Of a stretch of 64,000 nt of DNA, positions 36,705 through 44,700 are shown piece by piece; the stretch's first letter is position 1; each line of letters starts with the position of its first letter. A program made the translations under genes and the position numbers. The DNA is from an uncultured Oscillospiraceae bacterium. GTDB lineage: Bacteria > Bacillota > Clostridia > Oscillospirales > Oscillospiraceae. The notes beneath the pieces were generated by a model that worked only from the letters and a program-made list of their open reading frames with translations, made no database searches and was not told the DNA's origin. The DNA lies in assembly GCA_934573735.1 (NCBI GenBank), contig CAKTMC010000009.1, forward strand, positions 1 through 64,000, given 5' to 3'.

Positions 36705-37022
36705 TCATGGCGCAATGCCGTAATAGTCCTTTACGAAGGCTCTTAATTGCTCATAGAAATCTGAAAGCATCGTCCAGCCTACAACCGGTGCAGGCTTGTC
36801 GGGCTCAAGCTCAAGCTCTGCAATTGCATCACGAATTGCAGCTGCTTCAAGCCCCGCAGGAACGGTAAGCCCATGGTCAGCAAGGAGCTGAAGGAGGGCA
36901 GCGTCATCCAAGTCCGACAGCTTCTGCGGAGACGCACTGCCGGCGCAGGCGGAAATGGTACAAATAAGGCAGAGTAAGGCAAGCACGGCGGCGAGGCCGC
37001 GAATTCTTTTAGAAAACGACAT
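36705..37022 (-). CDS. Small lipoprotein of unknown function
   Basis: 105 residues. The start after GGAGGTG gives a lipoprotein signal (RIRGLAAVLALLCLICTISA) ending at the Cys of SAC. The mature part is short, acidic and probably helical, with ALLQLLADHGLTVPAGLEAA and a Trp/Phe-containing end (WTMLSDFYEQLRAFVKDYYG). The alternating Leu/Ala residues suggest a small domain that could bind a partner. No family recognised. The open frame continues upstream without a better start. Confidence 0.7.
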   Translation of the reverse strand: MSFSKRIRGLAAVLALLCLICTISACAGSASPQKLSDLDDAALLQLLADHGLTVPAGLEAAAIRDAIAELELEPDKPAPVVGWTMLSDFYEQLRAFVKDYYGIAP

Positions 37023-37463
37023 AGAGCACACCTCCAAAAAATATTTAATAAAAAACGCGCACAAGCCGACTAAGCACAAGTCCGGCTTATGCGCCAAGGG
37101 AAGCGATTTTGATACGAGCTCTCCATAATCGGGAGTCGCAGCAATAGCGCCGAGATACAAGGTAAAGCCGGGCGTAATTATAACGATACATGGCGTCGCC
37201 TCCAAGCATAGCTTATCGGACAGCTTCTCTTCCTGCATAATCAGTATAGCATATAGTCAGCTAACTTTTCAATGTGCAAAGGGCAATATATTTGTAGCTT
37301 TTTTATGAACGGGCAACATTTTGCCGCGTTTGGGAGACGGCGCGCAAGGCTTTTAAGACCGGGCTTTAAGCAGCGCTTGTTTCAGGGCTTTTATGCCGCG
37401 AGGCTTGCTTAATAATATAAAGAATGGTATTCTTGATAGCAGTATTATTCCGAGGTGAAGGAC
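37023..37463. other. Intergenic region with no recognised gene
   Basis: 441 bp between the divergent lipoprotein and alaX-like genes. A long open frame runs through part of it as an upstream extension of the lipoprotein frame, but it has no start context. The right end has AT-rich sequence with AATAATATAAAG that may hold the alaX promoter. Confidence 0.6.
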
Positions 37464-38618
37464 ATGAGTGAAAAGCTATATCATAAGGACAGTCATATCT
37501 TTGAATTTGAGGCGGAGTTGCTGGAGTGCAGGGCGCTGGAGACGGGCTATGCGCTTATTCTTGACCGCACGGCCTTCTTTCCCGAGGGCGGCGGACAGGC
37601 TGCCGACACGGGCTATATCGGCTCGCTGCGCGTAAACGACGTTCAGGAGCGCGGCGGGGAGATACTGCATTTTGCGGACAGCCCCCTTGAGCCGGGACGC
37701 TACGCCTGCCGCATCGACGCCGAGCAGCGTCTGCGCCGTATGCAAAATCATTCCGGCGAGCACATAGTCTCCGGCATCGTACACAACGAGTACGGGCTTG
37801 AAAACGTGGGCTTCCACATGAGCACCGAGTGCATGACCATAGATTTCAGCGGTGAGCTTGACTGGGAGGCACTTATGAACGTGGAGCGCCTTGCAAACGA
37901 GACGGTACGCGCAAATCTCCCGGTGAAAGCGTGGTTTCCCACCGCCGAGGAGCTGACGGGGCTTAGCTACCGCAGTAAGTGCGAGGTGACGGAGGCGCTG
38001 CGCCTTGTAAAAATAGGCGAGGTAGACCTCTGCGCCTGCTGCGCGCCGCACGTTGCATATACGGGCGAGATAGGCGTGATAAAACTATTCAGCTCCGAGC
38101 GGCATCGCGGCGGCGTGCGCGTGACGCTGCTTTGCGGCATGGATGCGCTTGACGATTACCGCCGCCGTCAGGACGGCGCTGCGGCGGTGTCACAGCTCTT
38201 GAGCGTGCCGAGAAACGACATCGCGCCCGCTGTGCGGCGTCTGCTTGACGAGCAGGCGAGACTCAAGGAGCGCATGGGTGAGCTGAGCCGGGAGCTTGTC
38301 GCGGCGCGCGCTGCGGCATACGGCTTTACCGAGGGGAATATATGTGTCTTTGACGAGCTGCTTGAGGATGCGGCGCAGCGTGAGCTTGTAAACCTTTTGA
38401 TGGATAAATGCACGGGCTTTGCCGCGGTATTCTCCGGCAATGACGAGAAGGGCTACAAGTATATCATGGGAAGCAGGCACTGCGACCTGCGCAGGGCCGC
38501 AAGAGAGATAAACGCCGCCATAGACGGCAGGGGCGGCGGCAGACCCGAGATGATACAGGGCAGTACCTCCGCAAGCCGCGAAAAGGTACAAAAATTTGTA
38601 GAAAGTGCCCACGTTTAG
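37464..38618 (+). CDS. Alanyl-tRNA editing protein, AlaX-L type with DHHA1 domain
   Basis: 384-residue stand-alone relative of the editing half of AlaRS, which hydrolyses Ser- or Gly-tRNA(Ala). The N-terminal domain has DRTAFFPEGGGQAADTG; the zinc/editing core has NHSGEHIVSGI and CACCAPHVAYTGEIG (HxxxH plus Cys/His ligands). The C-terminal DHHA1 domain ends GGGRPEMIQGS. Full length for the long class. Its own promoter is likely. Confidence 0.9.
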   Translation: MSEKLYHKDSHIFEFEAELLECRALETGYALILDRTAFFPEGGGQAADTGYIGSLRVNDVQERGGEILHFADSPLEPGRYACRIDAEQRLRRMQNHSGEHIVSGIVHNEYGLENVGFHMSTECMTIDFSGELDWEALMNVERLANETVRANLPVKAWFPTAEELTGLSYRSKCEVTEALRLVKIGEVDLCACCAPHVAYTGEIGVIKLFSSERHRGGVRVTLLCGMDALDDYRRRQDGAAAVSQLLSVPRNDIAPAVRRLLDEQARLKERMGELSRELVAARAAAYGFTEGNICVFDELLEDAAQRELVNLLMDKCTGFAAVFSGNDEKGYKYIMGSRHCDLRRAAREINAAIDGRGGGRPEMIQGSTSASREKVQKFVESAHV

Positions 38619-38672
38619 ACATGAAAGCTCAAATTGTATAGGTCTTTTTGTTCATAATTTCTTTAAAATTGA

Positions 38673-38701
38673 TTGACAATTATCTGACGTCTTGTTAGAA
38701 T
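38673..38701 (+). promoter_or_regulatory. Promoter of dehydratase-like operon 1
   Basis: TTGACA (perfect) and TAGAAT are separated by 17 bp. The transcript would start about 55 bp before the GTG start codon, which has GGAGGG upstream. Confidence 0.85.
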
Positions 38702-38761
38702 ATTGCTGTGAAAGTGGGCGCACTGCGTCCAAAATAGGAAACAAAATATGGAGGGTTATCT

Positions 38762-39973
38762 GTGAAAGATCTCAAGCATCTAATCTACTTTGAGAATCTG
38801 CTTCAGGAAGCCAACAACGATCTTGTCAAGCAGGCCAAGGCCGAGGGCAAGCGCGCGATCGGCTATACCTGCTATTTCATGCCTGAAGTTCTTCTCGACC
38901 TGCCCGGCTGCTTCTCCGTGCGTCTGAGAGCGCCGCGCTGCACTTCTCCCGACATCGCGACCTATTATATGTCAGCCCGTGTCTGCCATTACGCACGCAG
39001 TCTGCTGGAGCGTGCGCTCGAGGGAGGCTACAACTTCCTTGACGCTCAGATGGCAACCGAAACCTGCACAGGCACCTGCCGCTTCCAGGAGCATCTCCAG
39101 CAGAAGCATATCGACTCGGTCAAGGATATGCGCATCATCGACAACGATGACTTCTTCTGCGAGTTCTCCGACGTGCCGTTCAAGAACAACGAGAACGGCT
39201 ACCAGCATTTCCGCGGTCAGCTTCAGGCACATGTGCTTGAGCCGCTGCACGAGCGCTTCGGCATAGATATCTCCGACGAGGCGCTGCTGAAGGCTGTTGA
39301 GCAGCATAACGAGGTCTGCCGCCTCATAAACGAGATCGGCGACTACCGTAAGCTCGATAACCCCACCATCACCGGCTATGAGTTCCATGTCATCAACCTT
39401 GTCTCCATGGTATGTCCCAAGGAGCTTATCCTGCCCTACCTGCGCGAGACTGCCGAGGAGCTCAAGACCCGTGAGCCCGACATGAAGTGGCCCTTCCGCT
39501 GCAAGGTGCTTCTCTCCGGCTCCGAGAACGACGACCCCGACTTCACCAAGCTCATCGAGAGCTGCGGCGCTGAGGTCGTGTGCGACCGCTACTGCTACGG
39601 CGCTGTCGAGAGCCGTATGCCCATCGAGATCAAGGAGGGCGACGATATCCTCTACGTTATCGCACGCCACTACCTTGAGACCTCCAACTGCCCGCGCTTT
39701 ATGCCTCAGGACGAAATGCGCCTGAGAAAGAAACGCATCGCGGATCTTGCAAGAGAGTACAATGCCGACGGCGTTATCGTCGCCTCCAACAAGTTCTGCG
39801 AGTACTGGAGCTATGAGCGTGTCATCGACACCGTCATTCTCCCGCGTGACTTCGGTCTGCCCGTGTGCTCCATCGAGAAGGAATACATAAACTCCGCTTC
39901 CGGTCAGCTCCGCACCCGCTTCCAGGCGTTCGTTGAGAGCGTCGAGATCAAGAAGATCCAGGAGGGCAAGTGA
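38762..39973 (+). CDS. 2-hydroxyacyl-CoA dehydratase-superfamily small subunit (operon 1)
   Basis: 403 residues of the HgdB/FldC/BcrC-like superfamily (HGD-D fold). Conserved features are GYTCYFMPEVLLDLPGCFSV, VCHYARSLLERALEGGYNFL, the NKFCEYWSYERV segment and the C-terminal GQLRTRFQAFVES typical of the family. Cys37, Cys75, Cys102 and Cys346 are spaced like the ligands of the [4Fe-4S] or double-cubane cluster in relatives. Starts at GTG after GGAGGG. The large subunit follows within 2 bp. 59% of positions by rough eye match the operon-2 paralogue. Substrate unknown: dehydratase, aromatic-CoA reductase or another ATP-driven reduction are all possible. Confidence 0.85.
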   Translation: MKDLKHLIYFENLLQEANNDLVKQAKAEGKRAIGYTCYFMPEVLLDLPGCFSVRLRAPRCTSPDIATYYMSARVCHYARSLLERALEGGYNFLDAQMATETCTGTCRFQEHLQQKHIDSVKDMRIIDNDDFFCEFSDVPFKNNENGYQHFRGQLQAHVLEPLHERFGIDISDEALLKAVEQHNEVCRLINEIGDYRKLDNPTITGYEFHVINLVSMVCPKELILPYLRETAEELKTREPDMKWPFRCKVLLSGSENDDPDFTKLIESCGAEVVCDRYCYGAVESRMPIEIKEGDDILYVIARHYLETSNCPRFMPQDEMRLRKKRIADLAREYNADGVIVASNKFCEYWSYERVIDTVILPRDFGLPVCSIEKEYINSASGQLRTRFQAFVESVEIKKIQEGK

Positions 39974-39975
39974 TT

Positions 39976-41571
39976 ATGGATATCAAGAAAAAGCTGAAAG
40001 ATTTCTGGTACGGCAAGCCCCATGGTGAGCGTCGTCTGGGCGAGCTCTACGAGGACAAGACCGGCCTGTATAAGCACAGAGAGTGGCGTGGCGTCAAGGA
40101 CACCATGTACTACTTCTATAATATCTGGATGTATAACTACATCCACATGGTAGCCGACGTCATCAAGCTCGGCGGCCTCGTCAACTTTGCAAAGGGCGTG
40201 TGGCGCTACCGCTGGGTCGGCCAGACCTATCTGCCCGTTCTTCACTGGTTCGACCGCGGCCTCGAGGGTATGCGCGGCGAGGCGATGAAGGCCTCCGCAT
40301 GGCACTACCGCGCCATGGTCAACGCCACCATCACTCAGTTCCAGCATATGTTTGTCGCCGATACGAGACTGCACGGCAACAAGCAGAATGAGGCATACAA
40401 GCACACCATCGCCCACAATGAGACTATCTGGGGCGGCGTGTTCTATCCCTGGTCCGACAAGTTTGAGAACATCCCCATAGAGATGATCCCCTACTTCGTC
40501 ACTTGCCACGTCAACAGCCACACCGTTCTTAACTACATCGACGCGGTTCAGTCCATCGGTCTGCCCGGTGACCCCTGCCCGATGTGCCAGGCCGAGGCCG
40601 GTATCTTCGTTCTGGACGACGTGCCCGATTACTCTCCGATGGTCGTCACCTGCAACGAGGCCTGCGACGCCTCCGTCGCCACCTCCATCCTTCAGGACTG
40701 GTTCTTTGACAAGCCCCTGTTCGTTCTGCCTATGCCCATGCAGTTTGACGATCCGCTGGTCAAGAAGCACTGCATGAAGGAAATCGAGGAGCTGTGGAAG
40801 TTCATCGAGGAGCAGACCGGCGTTCCCTTCAACTGGAACGTTCTGGTCGAGCGTCTTGAGGCTCAGAATAAACTTCAGGAGTTTGAGTGGGAGAAGTGGG
40901 ATGTTGCAGCCAACACCAACTACTACCCCGTCAACGGCGTTGCTCAGGCTCTGTACCGTATCTATCAGTCTCAGTACGGCGATCGCCCCATCTGGCATGA
41001 GGTCGACGCCAAGGTCCGCAAGATACTCAACCGCTGCGTAGAAAAGAAGATAAACTCCTTCCCGCAGACCCGCCACCGCGTCATCGCATGGTCCTGCGCT
41101 CCGCTGTACTACTCCAACTGGTGCACCTGGGCCTACAACTGCTGGGGTCTGAACGTTATCATCAACATGGACTCCCTCATGTTCAACATGACCATCCGTA
41201 CCGACAGCTACGAGCATACCCTCGAGGATATGGCTCAGTATCATATGTGGGCTCCGATGCGCCGTATGGCAGTCGGCGGCATGAAGCACTTCTTCGAGCT
41301 GTGGGAGTACAAGGAGCAGTTCAACTGCGACATGGTTATGATGTACGACCAGCTCCAGTGCAAGGGCTCTCAGGGTCTGCACGGCCTGTTCGAGGACGAA
41401 TTCCGCGACAGAAATATCCCCGCCATCTGGATGCCGCACGCGCTGCCTGACAGCCGCACCGTCTCCAGAATGGAGATCCGCCGCATCATCAACGACTACA
41501 TGACCACCGTCATGCACGAAGAGCCGCTCGATCCGTCCCTGCTTGACTTTGACGACTCCATGACTTGGTAA
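39976..41571 (+). CDS. 2-hydroxyacyl-CoA dehydratase-superfamily large subunit (operon 1)
   Basis: 531 residues, longer than the roughly 380-480 of characterised HgdA/FldB/HadB subunits and rich in Trp and Tyr. It shares with its paralogue the N-terminal REWRGVKDTM block, FVTCHVNSHTVLNYIDAVQ, the motif GLPGDPCPMCQAEAG (C201, C204), TCNEACDAS (C226, C230) and the end PDSRTVSRMEIRRIINDYM. These cysteines are candidate cluster ligands. The ATG lies nine bases from GGAGGG at the end of the small-subunit gene. It should pair with that subunit as a heterodimer. The extra length, mainly N-terminal, is not explained by known members. Confidence 0.8.
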   Translation: MDIKKKLKDFWYGKPHGERRLGELYEDKTGLYKHREWRGVKDTMYYFYNIWMYNYIHMVADVIKLGGLVNFAKGVWRYRWVGQTYLPVLHWFDRGLEGMRGEAMKASAWHYRAMVNATITQFQHMFVADTRLHGNKQNEAYKHTIAHNETIWGGVFYPWSDKFENIPIEMIPYFVTCHVNSHTVLNYIDAVQSIGLPGDPCPMCQAEAGIFVLDDVPDYSPMVVTCNEACDASVATSILQDWFFDKPLFVLPMPMQFDDPLVKKHCMKEIEELWKFIEEQTGVPFNWNVLVERLEAQNKLQEFEWEKWDVAANTNYYPVNGVAQALYRIYQSQYGDRPIWHEVDAKVRKILNRCVEKKINSFPQTRHRVIAWSCAPLYYSNWCTWAYNCWGLNVIINMDSLMFNMTIRTDSYEHTLEDMAQYHMWAPMRRMAVGGMKHFFELWEYKEQFNCDMVMMYDQLQCKGSQGLHGLFEDEFRDRNIPAIWMPHALPDSRTVSRMEIRRIINDYMTTVMHEEPLDPSLLDFDDSMTW

Positions 41572-41587
41572 TTAGGAGGAAGATTTA

Positions 41588-41815
41588 ATGAAAAAGTGCA
41601 AGAAATGCAAGCTCGGCAAGTTCCTCGGCAAGCTCATCGGCATCGCTGTCGTTGCCAATGTTGCTTTGTTCGTGGTGTTCTTCTTCGACCTTGACGGCAG
41701 ACTCCTCTTTAACGTTGTCGAGCCGTTCCTCAAGAAGCACTATGACAATATGCCGCGCAAGGATACGCTCAAGACTCCTTACGACATGGATAAATACCCG
41801 AAGTACGAGTACTAA
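41588..41815 (+). CDS. Small single-span membrane protein (operon 1)
   Basis: 75 residues. A basic, cysteine-containing N-terminus (KKCKKCKLGKFLGK, CxxC at 4 and 7) is followed by one hydrophobic span (LIGIAVVANVALFVVFFF) and a polar tail with NVVEPFLKKHYDNM. A homologue with the same V-x-x-P-x-L-x-KHYD signature ends operon 2, so this is a conserved component and not a chance frame. It is preceded by AGGAGGA. It could anchor the soluble iron-sulfur subunits to the membrane or connect them to a redox carrier. Confidence 0.8.
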   Translation: MKKCKKCKLGKFLGKLIGIAVVANVALFVVFFFDLDGRLLFNVVEPFLKKHYDNMPRKDTLKTPYDMDKYPKYEY

Positions 41816-41854
41816 GCTTTAATTCAGATTAAATTATATTTGGAGGCATACATA

Positions 41855-42649
41855 ATGAAATACTTTGGCGGCTGCGACGTGGGCTCCACCTACACCAAGG
41901 CAGTTATACTCGACGAAAACGGCAAGATGATAGCCGATACCACCATCCGCAGCAAGATAAACTCCGAGCTGAGCGCAATCGCCGCTATGGAAGAAGTCTG
42001 CAAGCAGGCGGGTCTGAAGGACTCCAAGGAGCTTTCCTACCTCATCGGTACCGGCTACGGCCGCAACAAGGTACCCTTCGCAGATGAAAACATCTCCGAG
42101 ATCTCCTGCCACGCAATGGGCGTTCACGTGACTGACCCGAGCGTCAAGGCAATCATCGACATCGGCGGACAGGACGTTAAGGGCATCAGCATCGACACCG
42201 ACGGCACTGTCAAGAACTTTGCAATGAACGACAAGTGCGCAGCCGGTACCGGCCGCTTCTTCGAGGCAATGGCACGCTCCTTCGAGCTTAGCCTGCCCGA
42301 GTTCTCCAAGCTCTCTCTGACTGCAAAGAACGTTATCCCCATCACCGCACAGTGCACCGTTTTCGCAGAGTCTGAGGTCATCACCCTCGTCGGCGAAGGC
42401 AAGCCCATGGACGAGATCGCAGCCGGTATCGAGATGGCAGTTGCAAAGCGCTGCTTCGTCATGGCCAAGAAGGCCGGCGCAACCGACAGCATCACCCTGA
42501 CCGGCGGCTGTGCAAAGAACGACGGTCTGAAGGAAGCAATCGAGCACGTTCTCAAGCTCAAGGTCGTCAACCTCAAGACCGACCCCCAGCTCATGGGCGC
42601 TCTCGGTGCTGCCGAGTATGCTCGCCAGAAGGGTCTGGCAAAGAAGTAA
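41855..42649 (+). CDS. ATP-dependent activator (activase) of 2-hydroxyacyl-CoA dehydratase, HgdC/FldI-like
   Basis: 264-residue ASKHA-fold ATPase of the BadF/BadG/BcrA/BcrD type. The P-loop-like start reads GGCDVGSTYTKAVILDENGK, the second phosphate motif IIDIGGQDVKGI, and the two Cys that hold the dimer-bridging [4Fe-4S] cluster lie in NDKCAAGTGRFFEAM and AQCTVFAESEVI. Relatives use two ATP to push one low-potential electron into the dehydratase or reductase. This is the only activase in the window and presumably serves both operons. A terminator follows. Confidence 0.93.
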   Translation: MKYFGGCDVGSTYTKAVILDENGKMIADTTIRSKINSELSAIAAMEEVCKQAGLKDSKELSYLIGTGYGRNKVPFADENISEISCHAMGVHVTDPSVKAIIDIGGQDVKGISIDTDGTVKNFAMNDKCAAGTGRFFEAMARSFELSLPEFSKLSLTAKNVIPITAQCTVFAESEVITLVGEGKPMDEIAAGIEMAVAKRCFVMAKKAGATDSITLTGGCAKNDGLKEAIEHVLKLKVVNLKTDPQLMGALGAAEYARQKGLAKK

Positions 42650-42678
42650 TTTCCGCGCAGAAGCTTAATAATCAATAG

Positions 42679-42713
42679 TCCCGCCGGGTCATGCTTGACC
42701 CGGCGGGATTTTT
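42679..42713 (+). terminator. Terminator of dehydratase-like operon 1
   Basis: A perfect 13-bp stem (TCCCGCCGGGTCA/TGACCCGGCGGGA) with a four-base loop, followed by TTTTT. Confidence 0.95.
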
Positions 42714-42818
42714 CGTTTGCGGAATTGGCTTCCCCTTTAGGGGGAATGACGGAGGCGTGGGTACGCCGATTTCTATATTGCGCGGTGTCGAAAAAAGCTT
42801 TGAGTATTGTCTACGCCC

Positions 42819-42871
42819 TTGGCGCCCCTCTTAGGGGAGCTGTCGAGCGCAAGCGAGACTGAGGGGTCTCC
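42819..42871 (+). repeat. Dispersed hairpin repeat, copy 2
   Basis: Reads TTGGCGCCCCTCTTAGGGGA then GCTGTCGAGCGCAAGCGAGA and CTGAGGGG. The same two-hairpin plan as the 15151 copy with different stem sequence, so structure is conserved more than sequence. Confidence 0.75.
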
Positions 42872-43094
42872 GGGGCTGAGAAGGTGCCGATAGGGAAAAG
42901 AAATGTCTGTACTGCGCTCTGTCTTTTTCCTCCTGCTCAAATCCGCCTCCGGTGACCCCTTTCCCCAGTGTGCGCACTGGGGACTTCCCCTAAGAGGGGC
43001 AGCGCCCTGCGGGGCGAGGAAACGCGCTCAGCGGTAACCGTCGGCGCCCTGCGGGGCGAGGGCTTTTACCACGCGATTTCGTATATAAACGCAT

Positions 43095-43127
43095 AAAAAT
43101 TCTCCGTCCTTTTGAGACGGAGAATTC
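43095..43127 (-). terminator. Terminator of the abrB-like gene
   Basis: On the minus strand GAATTCTCCGTC/GACGGAGAATT with a TCAAAAG loop is followed by TTTTA. Confidence 0.9.
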
Positions 43128-43132
43128 TGTGT

Positions 43133-43378
43133 TTAGAGTTTTGCCTTGAGCTTGTTGATGCAATCGGGGCAGACATTCTTTCCTCTGAACTGAATGACGC
43201 CTTTCACGTTATCGCAGAAAATGCAGGATGCCTGATACTTGCGGAGAATAATATTCTCTCCCTCAACATATATCTCTAATGCATCCTTCTCAGCGATGTC
43301 CAGTGTGCGGCGCATCTCTATCGGGAGGACGATGCGGCCCAGCTCATCAACCTTGCGGACAATTCCGGTAGATTTCAT
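43133..43378 (-). CDS. AbrB-family transition-state regulator with C-terminal zinc finger
   Basis: 81 residues. The swapped-hairpin DNA-binding domain (STGIVRKVDELGRIVLPIEM) is near-identical to Bacillus/Clostridium AbrB. A C-terminal CxxC...CxxC pair (CIFCDNV and CPDCINKL) probably binds zinc, a form common in Clostridia. AbrB proteins repress stationary-phase and sporulation genes. The divergent neighbour is spmA, consistent with a local regulatory link. AAGGAG lies eight bases before the ATG. Confidence 0.93.
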   Translation of the reverse strand: MKSTGIVRKVDELGRIVLPIEMRRTLDIAEKDALEIYVEGENIILRKYQASCIFCDNVKGVIQFRGKNVCPDCINKLKAKL

Positions 43379-43541
43379 TGTGATTGCTCCTTCCACATCT
43401 CTAACACAAACCTCATTTTGAAGTTTAGCACAAATTCTGCGAATGTCAACTGACATTTTACTGCAAAGCCTTAAATTTAACAATTAATTTTCAAAAAAAT
43501 CCAGAATATTACGAATTATTCTTATAATTACCAATTTATTC

Positions 43542-44114
43542 ATGATTATTAACTATTTTTTAGCGGGCTTGTTGTCATTTGCCACAGCTTACGCTCTGCT
43601 CACCGGCGCACCCGCCGAGGTGGGAAACGCGGTATTCGAGGGCGCGGCGGCTGCCGTGAGCTTTACGCTTGAGCTTACGGGCGCTGTGTGCCTCTGGAGC
43701 GCGGTGATGGAGCTGCTTGAGCGCGCCGGAGCGGTGGCCGCGCTGTCACGGCTTTTGTCTCCGGTGCTGCGCCGTCTCTTTCCCCGCGCCTCGGGCGATG
43801 CTGAAATACTCTCCGCGCTGAGTGAAAACCTCGGCGCAAATCTCCTTGGGCTCGGCAATGCCGCCACGCCTGCCGGTATCCGTGCTGCAAAGGGCATGGC
43901 GAGGCTCGGCGGGGGAGTGACGGATGAGCTTTGCCTGCTCATTGTGCTGAACACCGCCTCTGTTCAGCTCCTGCCAACGAGCATTGCGGCTATACGCGCG
44001 GCAAACGGGGCGGAGTCTGCCTTCGATATCATGCCCGCCGTGTGGTTCAGCTCCGCAGTATCGATCCTTGCCGGTATGGCGGCGGCAGGCTTATTAAAAC
44101 GCGTCTGGCGATGA
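43542..44114 (+). CDS. spmA: Spore maturation protein A
   Basis: 190-residue membrane protein with nucleoside-recognition (Gate) features and about four or five spans. In Bacillus, SpmA and SpmB are required for spore-core dehydration. The motif LGLGNAATPAGIRAAKGMA is characteristic. No Shine-Dalgarno is visible before the ATG. A TATAAT at 43523-43528 would place the transcript start only about 7 bases before the start codon, so the message could be nearly leaderless. The 3' end overlaps spmB. Confidence 0.92.
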   Translation: MIINYFLAGLLSFATAYALLTGAPAEVGNAVFEGAAAAVSFTLELTGAVCLWSAVMELLERAGAVAALSRLLSPVLRRLFPRASGDAEILSALSENLGANLLGLGNAATPAGIRAAKGMARLGGGVTDELCLLIVLNTASVQLLPTSIAAIRAANGAESAFDIMPAVWFSSAVSILAGMAAAGLLKRVWR

Positions 44115-44632
44115 GGGCGGCGCTAAACCTGACGGCGCCCGTTATAATCACGCTCTCCTGCCTCTGGGCGCTGTATCGGCGTGTAGACCTGTTTTCCGCC
44201 ATGACGGAGGGCGCGAAAAAGGGGCTTCGTGTTATTCTTGATATAATCCCGGCTCTGCTCGTGCTGTTCCCGGCAATATATCTTCTGCGCGCCTCGGGAC
44301 TGCCGGAGCTGCTGGAGCATATGCTCTCGCCGCTTTTCCGCCTGCTCGGTGTACCGCCGGAGACCTCGCTTCTCATGCTGCTGCGCCCGATATCCGGCAG
44401 CGCGGCGCTCAGCGCCGGCGCCGAGCTTATAAAAAACAATGGCGCGGACTCGCTTATCGGTCGAACAGCCGCAGTGATGATAGGCTCAAGTGAGACGACG
44501 CTGTATGTTGTCGCGGTCTATTTCGGCGCTGCGGGGCTTCGGGACAGCCGCTGGGCCATCCCCGCCGCGCTCTGCGCCGACCTTGCCTGCTTCCTGTCCT
44601 CGGCATGGATATGCCGTTTTCTCTGGGGCTGA
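44111..44632 (+). CDS. spmB: Spore maturation protein B
   Basis: 173-residue partner of SpmA with the same Gate fold, about four spans. Shows LFPAIYLLRASGLPELLEHM, the PISGSAALSAGAEL block and IGSSETTLYVVAVYFGA, typical of SpmB. The ATGA overlap with spmA indicates coupled translation. Together they mark the organism as a spore former. Confidence 0.93.
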   Translation: MRAALNLTAPVIITLSCLWALYRRVDLFSAMTEGAKKGLRVILDIIPALLVLFPAIYLLRASGLPELLEHMLSPLFRLLGVPPETSLLMLLRPISGSAALSAGAELIKNNGADSLIGRTAAVMIGSSETTLYVVAVYFGAAGLRDSRWAIPAALCADLACFLSSAWICRFLWG

Positions 44633-44700
44633 AAAATGTCTATTGAAAAATGAATAAAACGTGCTAAAATAAGTGCATATTCATTTGCGGGGGTATGTTG

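Larger units (their letters stand above)
42714..43132. other. Repeat-rich intergenic region with no gene
   Basis: About 420 bp packed with GC-rich hairpin repeats. It contains TTCCCCTTTAGGGGGAA near 42730, the TTGGCGCCCCT element, CCCCAGTGTGCGCACTGGGG near 42965 (similar to the CCAGTGCGCGCACTGG core near 15010), and two copies of GCGCCCTGCGGGGCGAGG at about 43004 and 43046. The right end holds the abrB terminator. Confidence 0.75.

Noticed and set aside
37023..37238. N-terminal extension of the small lipoprotein
   Set aside because: The longer frame has no ribosome-binding site and would place the lipoprotein signal peptide in the middle of the protein.
39904..41517. Minus-strand open frame of 537 codons opposite the operon-1 large subunit (and a similar one at 50291-51793)
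   Set aside because: Both mirror genes with strong codon bias, and the opposite strand carries clear family motifs and ribosome-binding sites. Their resemblance to each other only reflects the paralogy of the real genes.
38762..42649. Assignment of operon 1 to a named pathway such as glutamate, phenyllactate or benzoate metabolism
   Set aside because: No CoA-transferase, acyl-CoA dehydrogenase, Etf or aromatic-ring genes are adjacent, and subunit lengths differ from the named enzymes, so substrate cannot be claimed.
42714..43080. Possible CRISPR-like array in the repeat-rich gap
   Set aside because: The repeats are hairpin elements of different types with irregular spacing and no unique spacers of uniform length; no cas gene is nearby.
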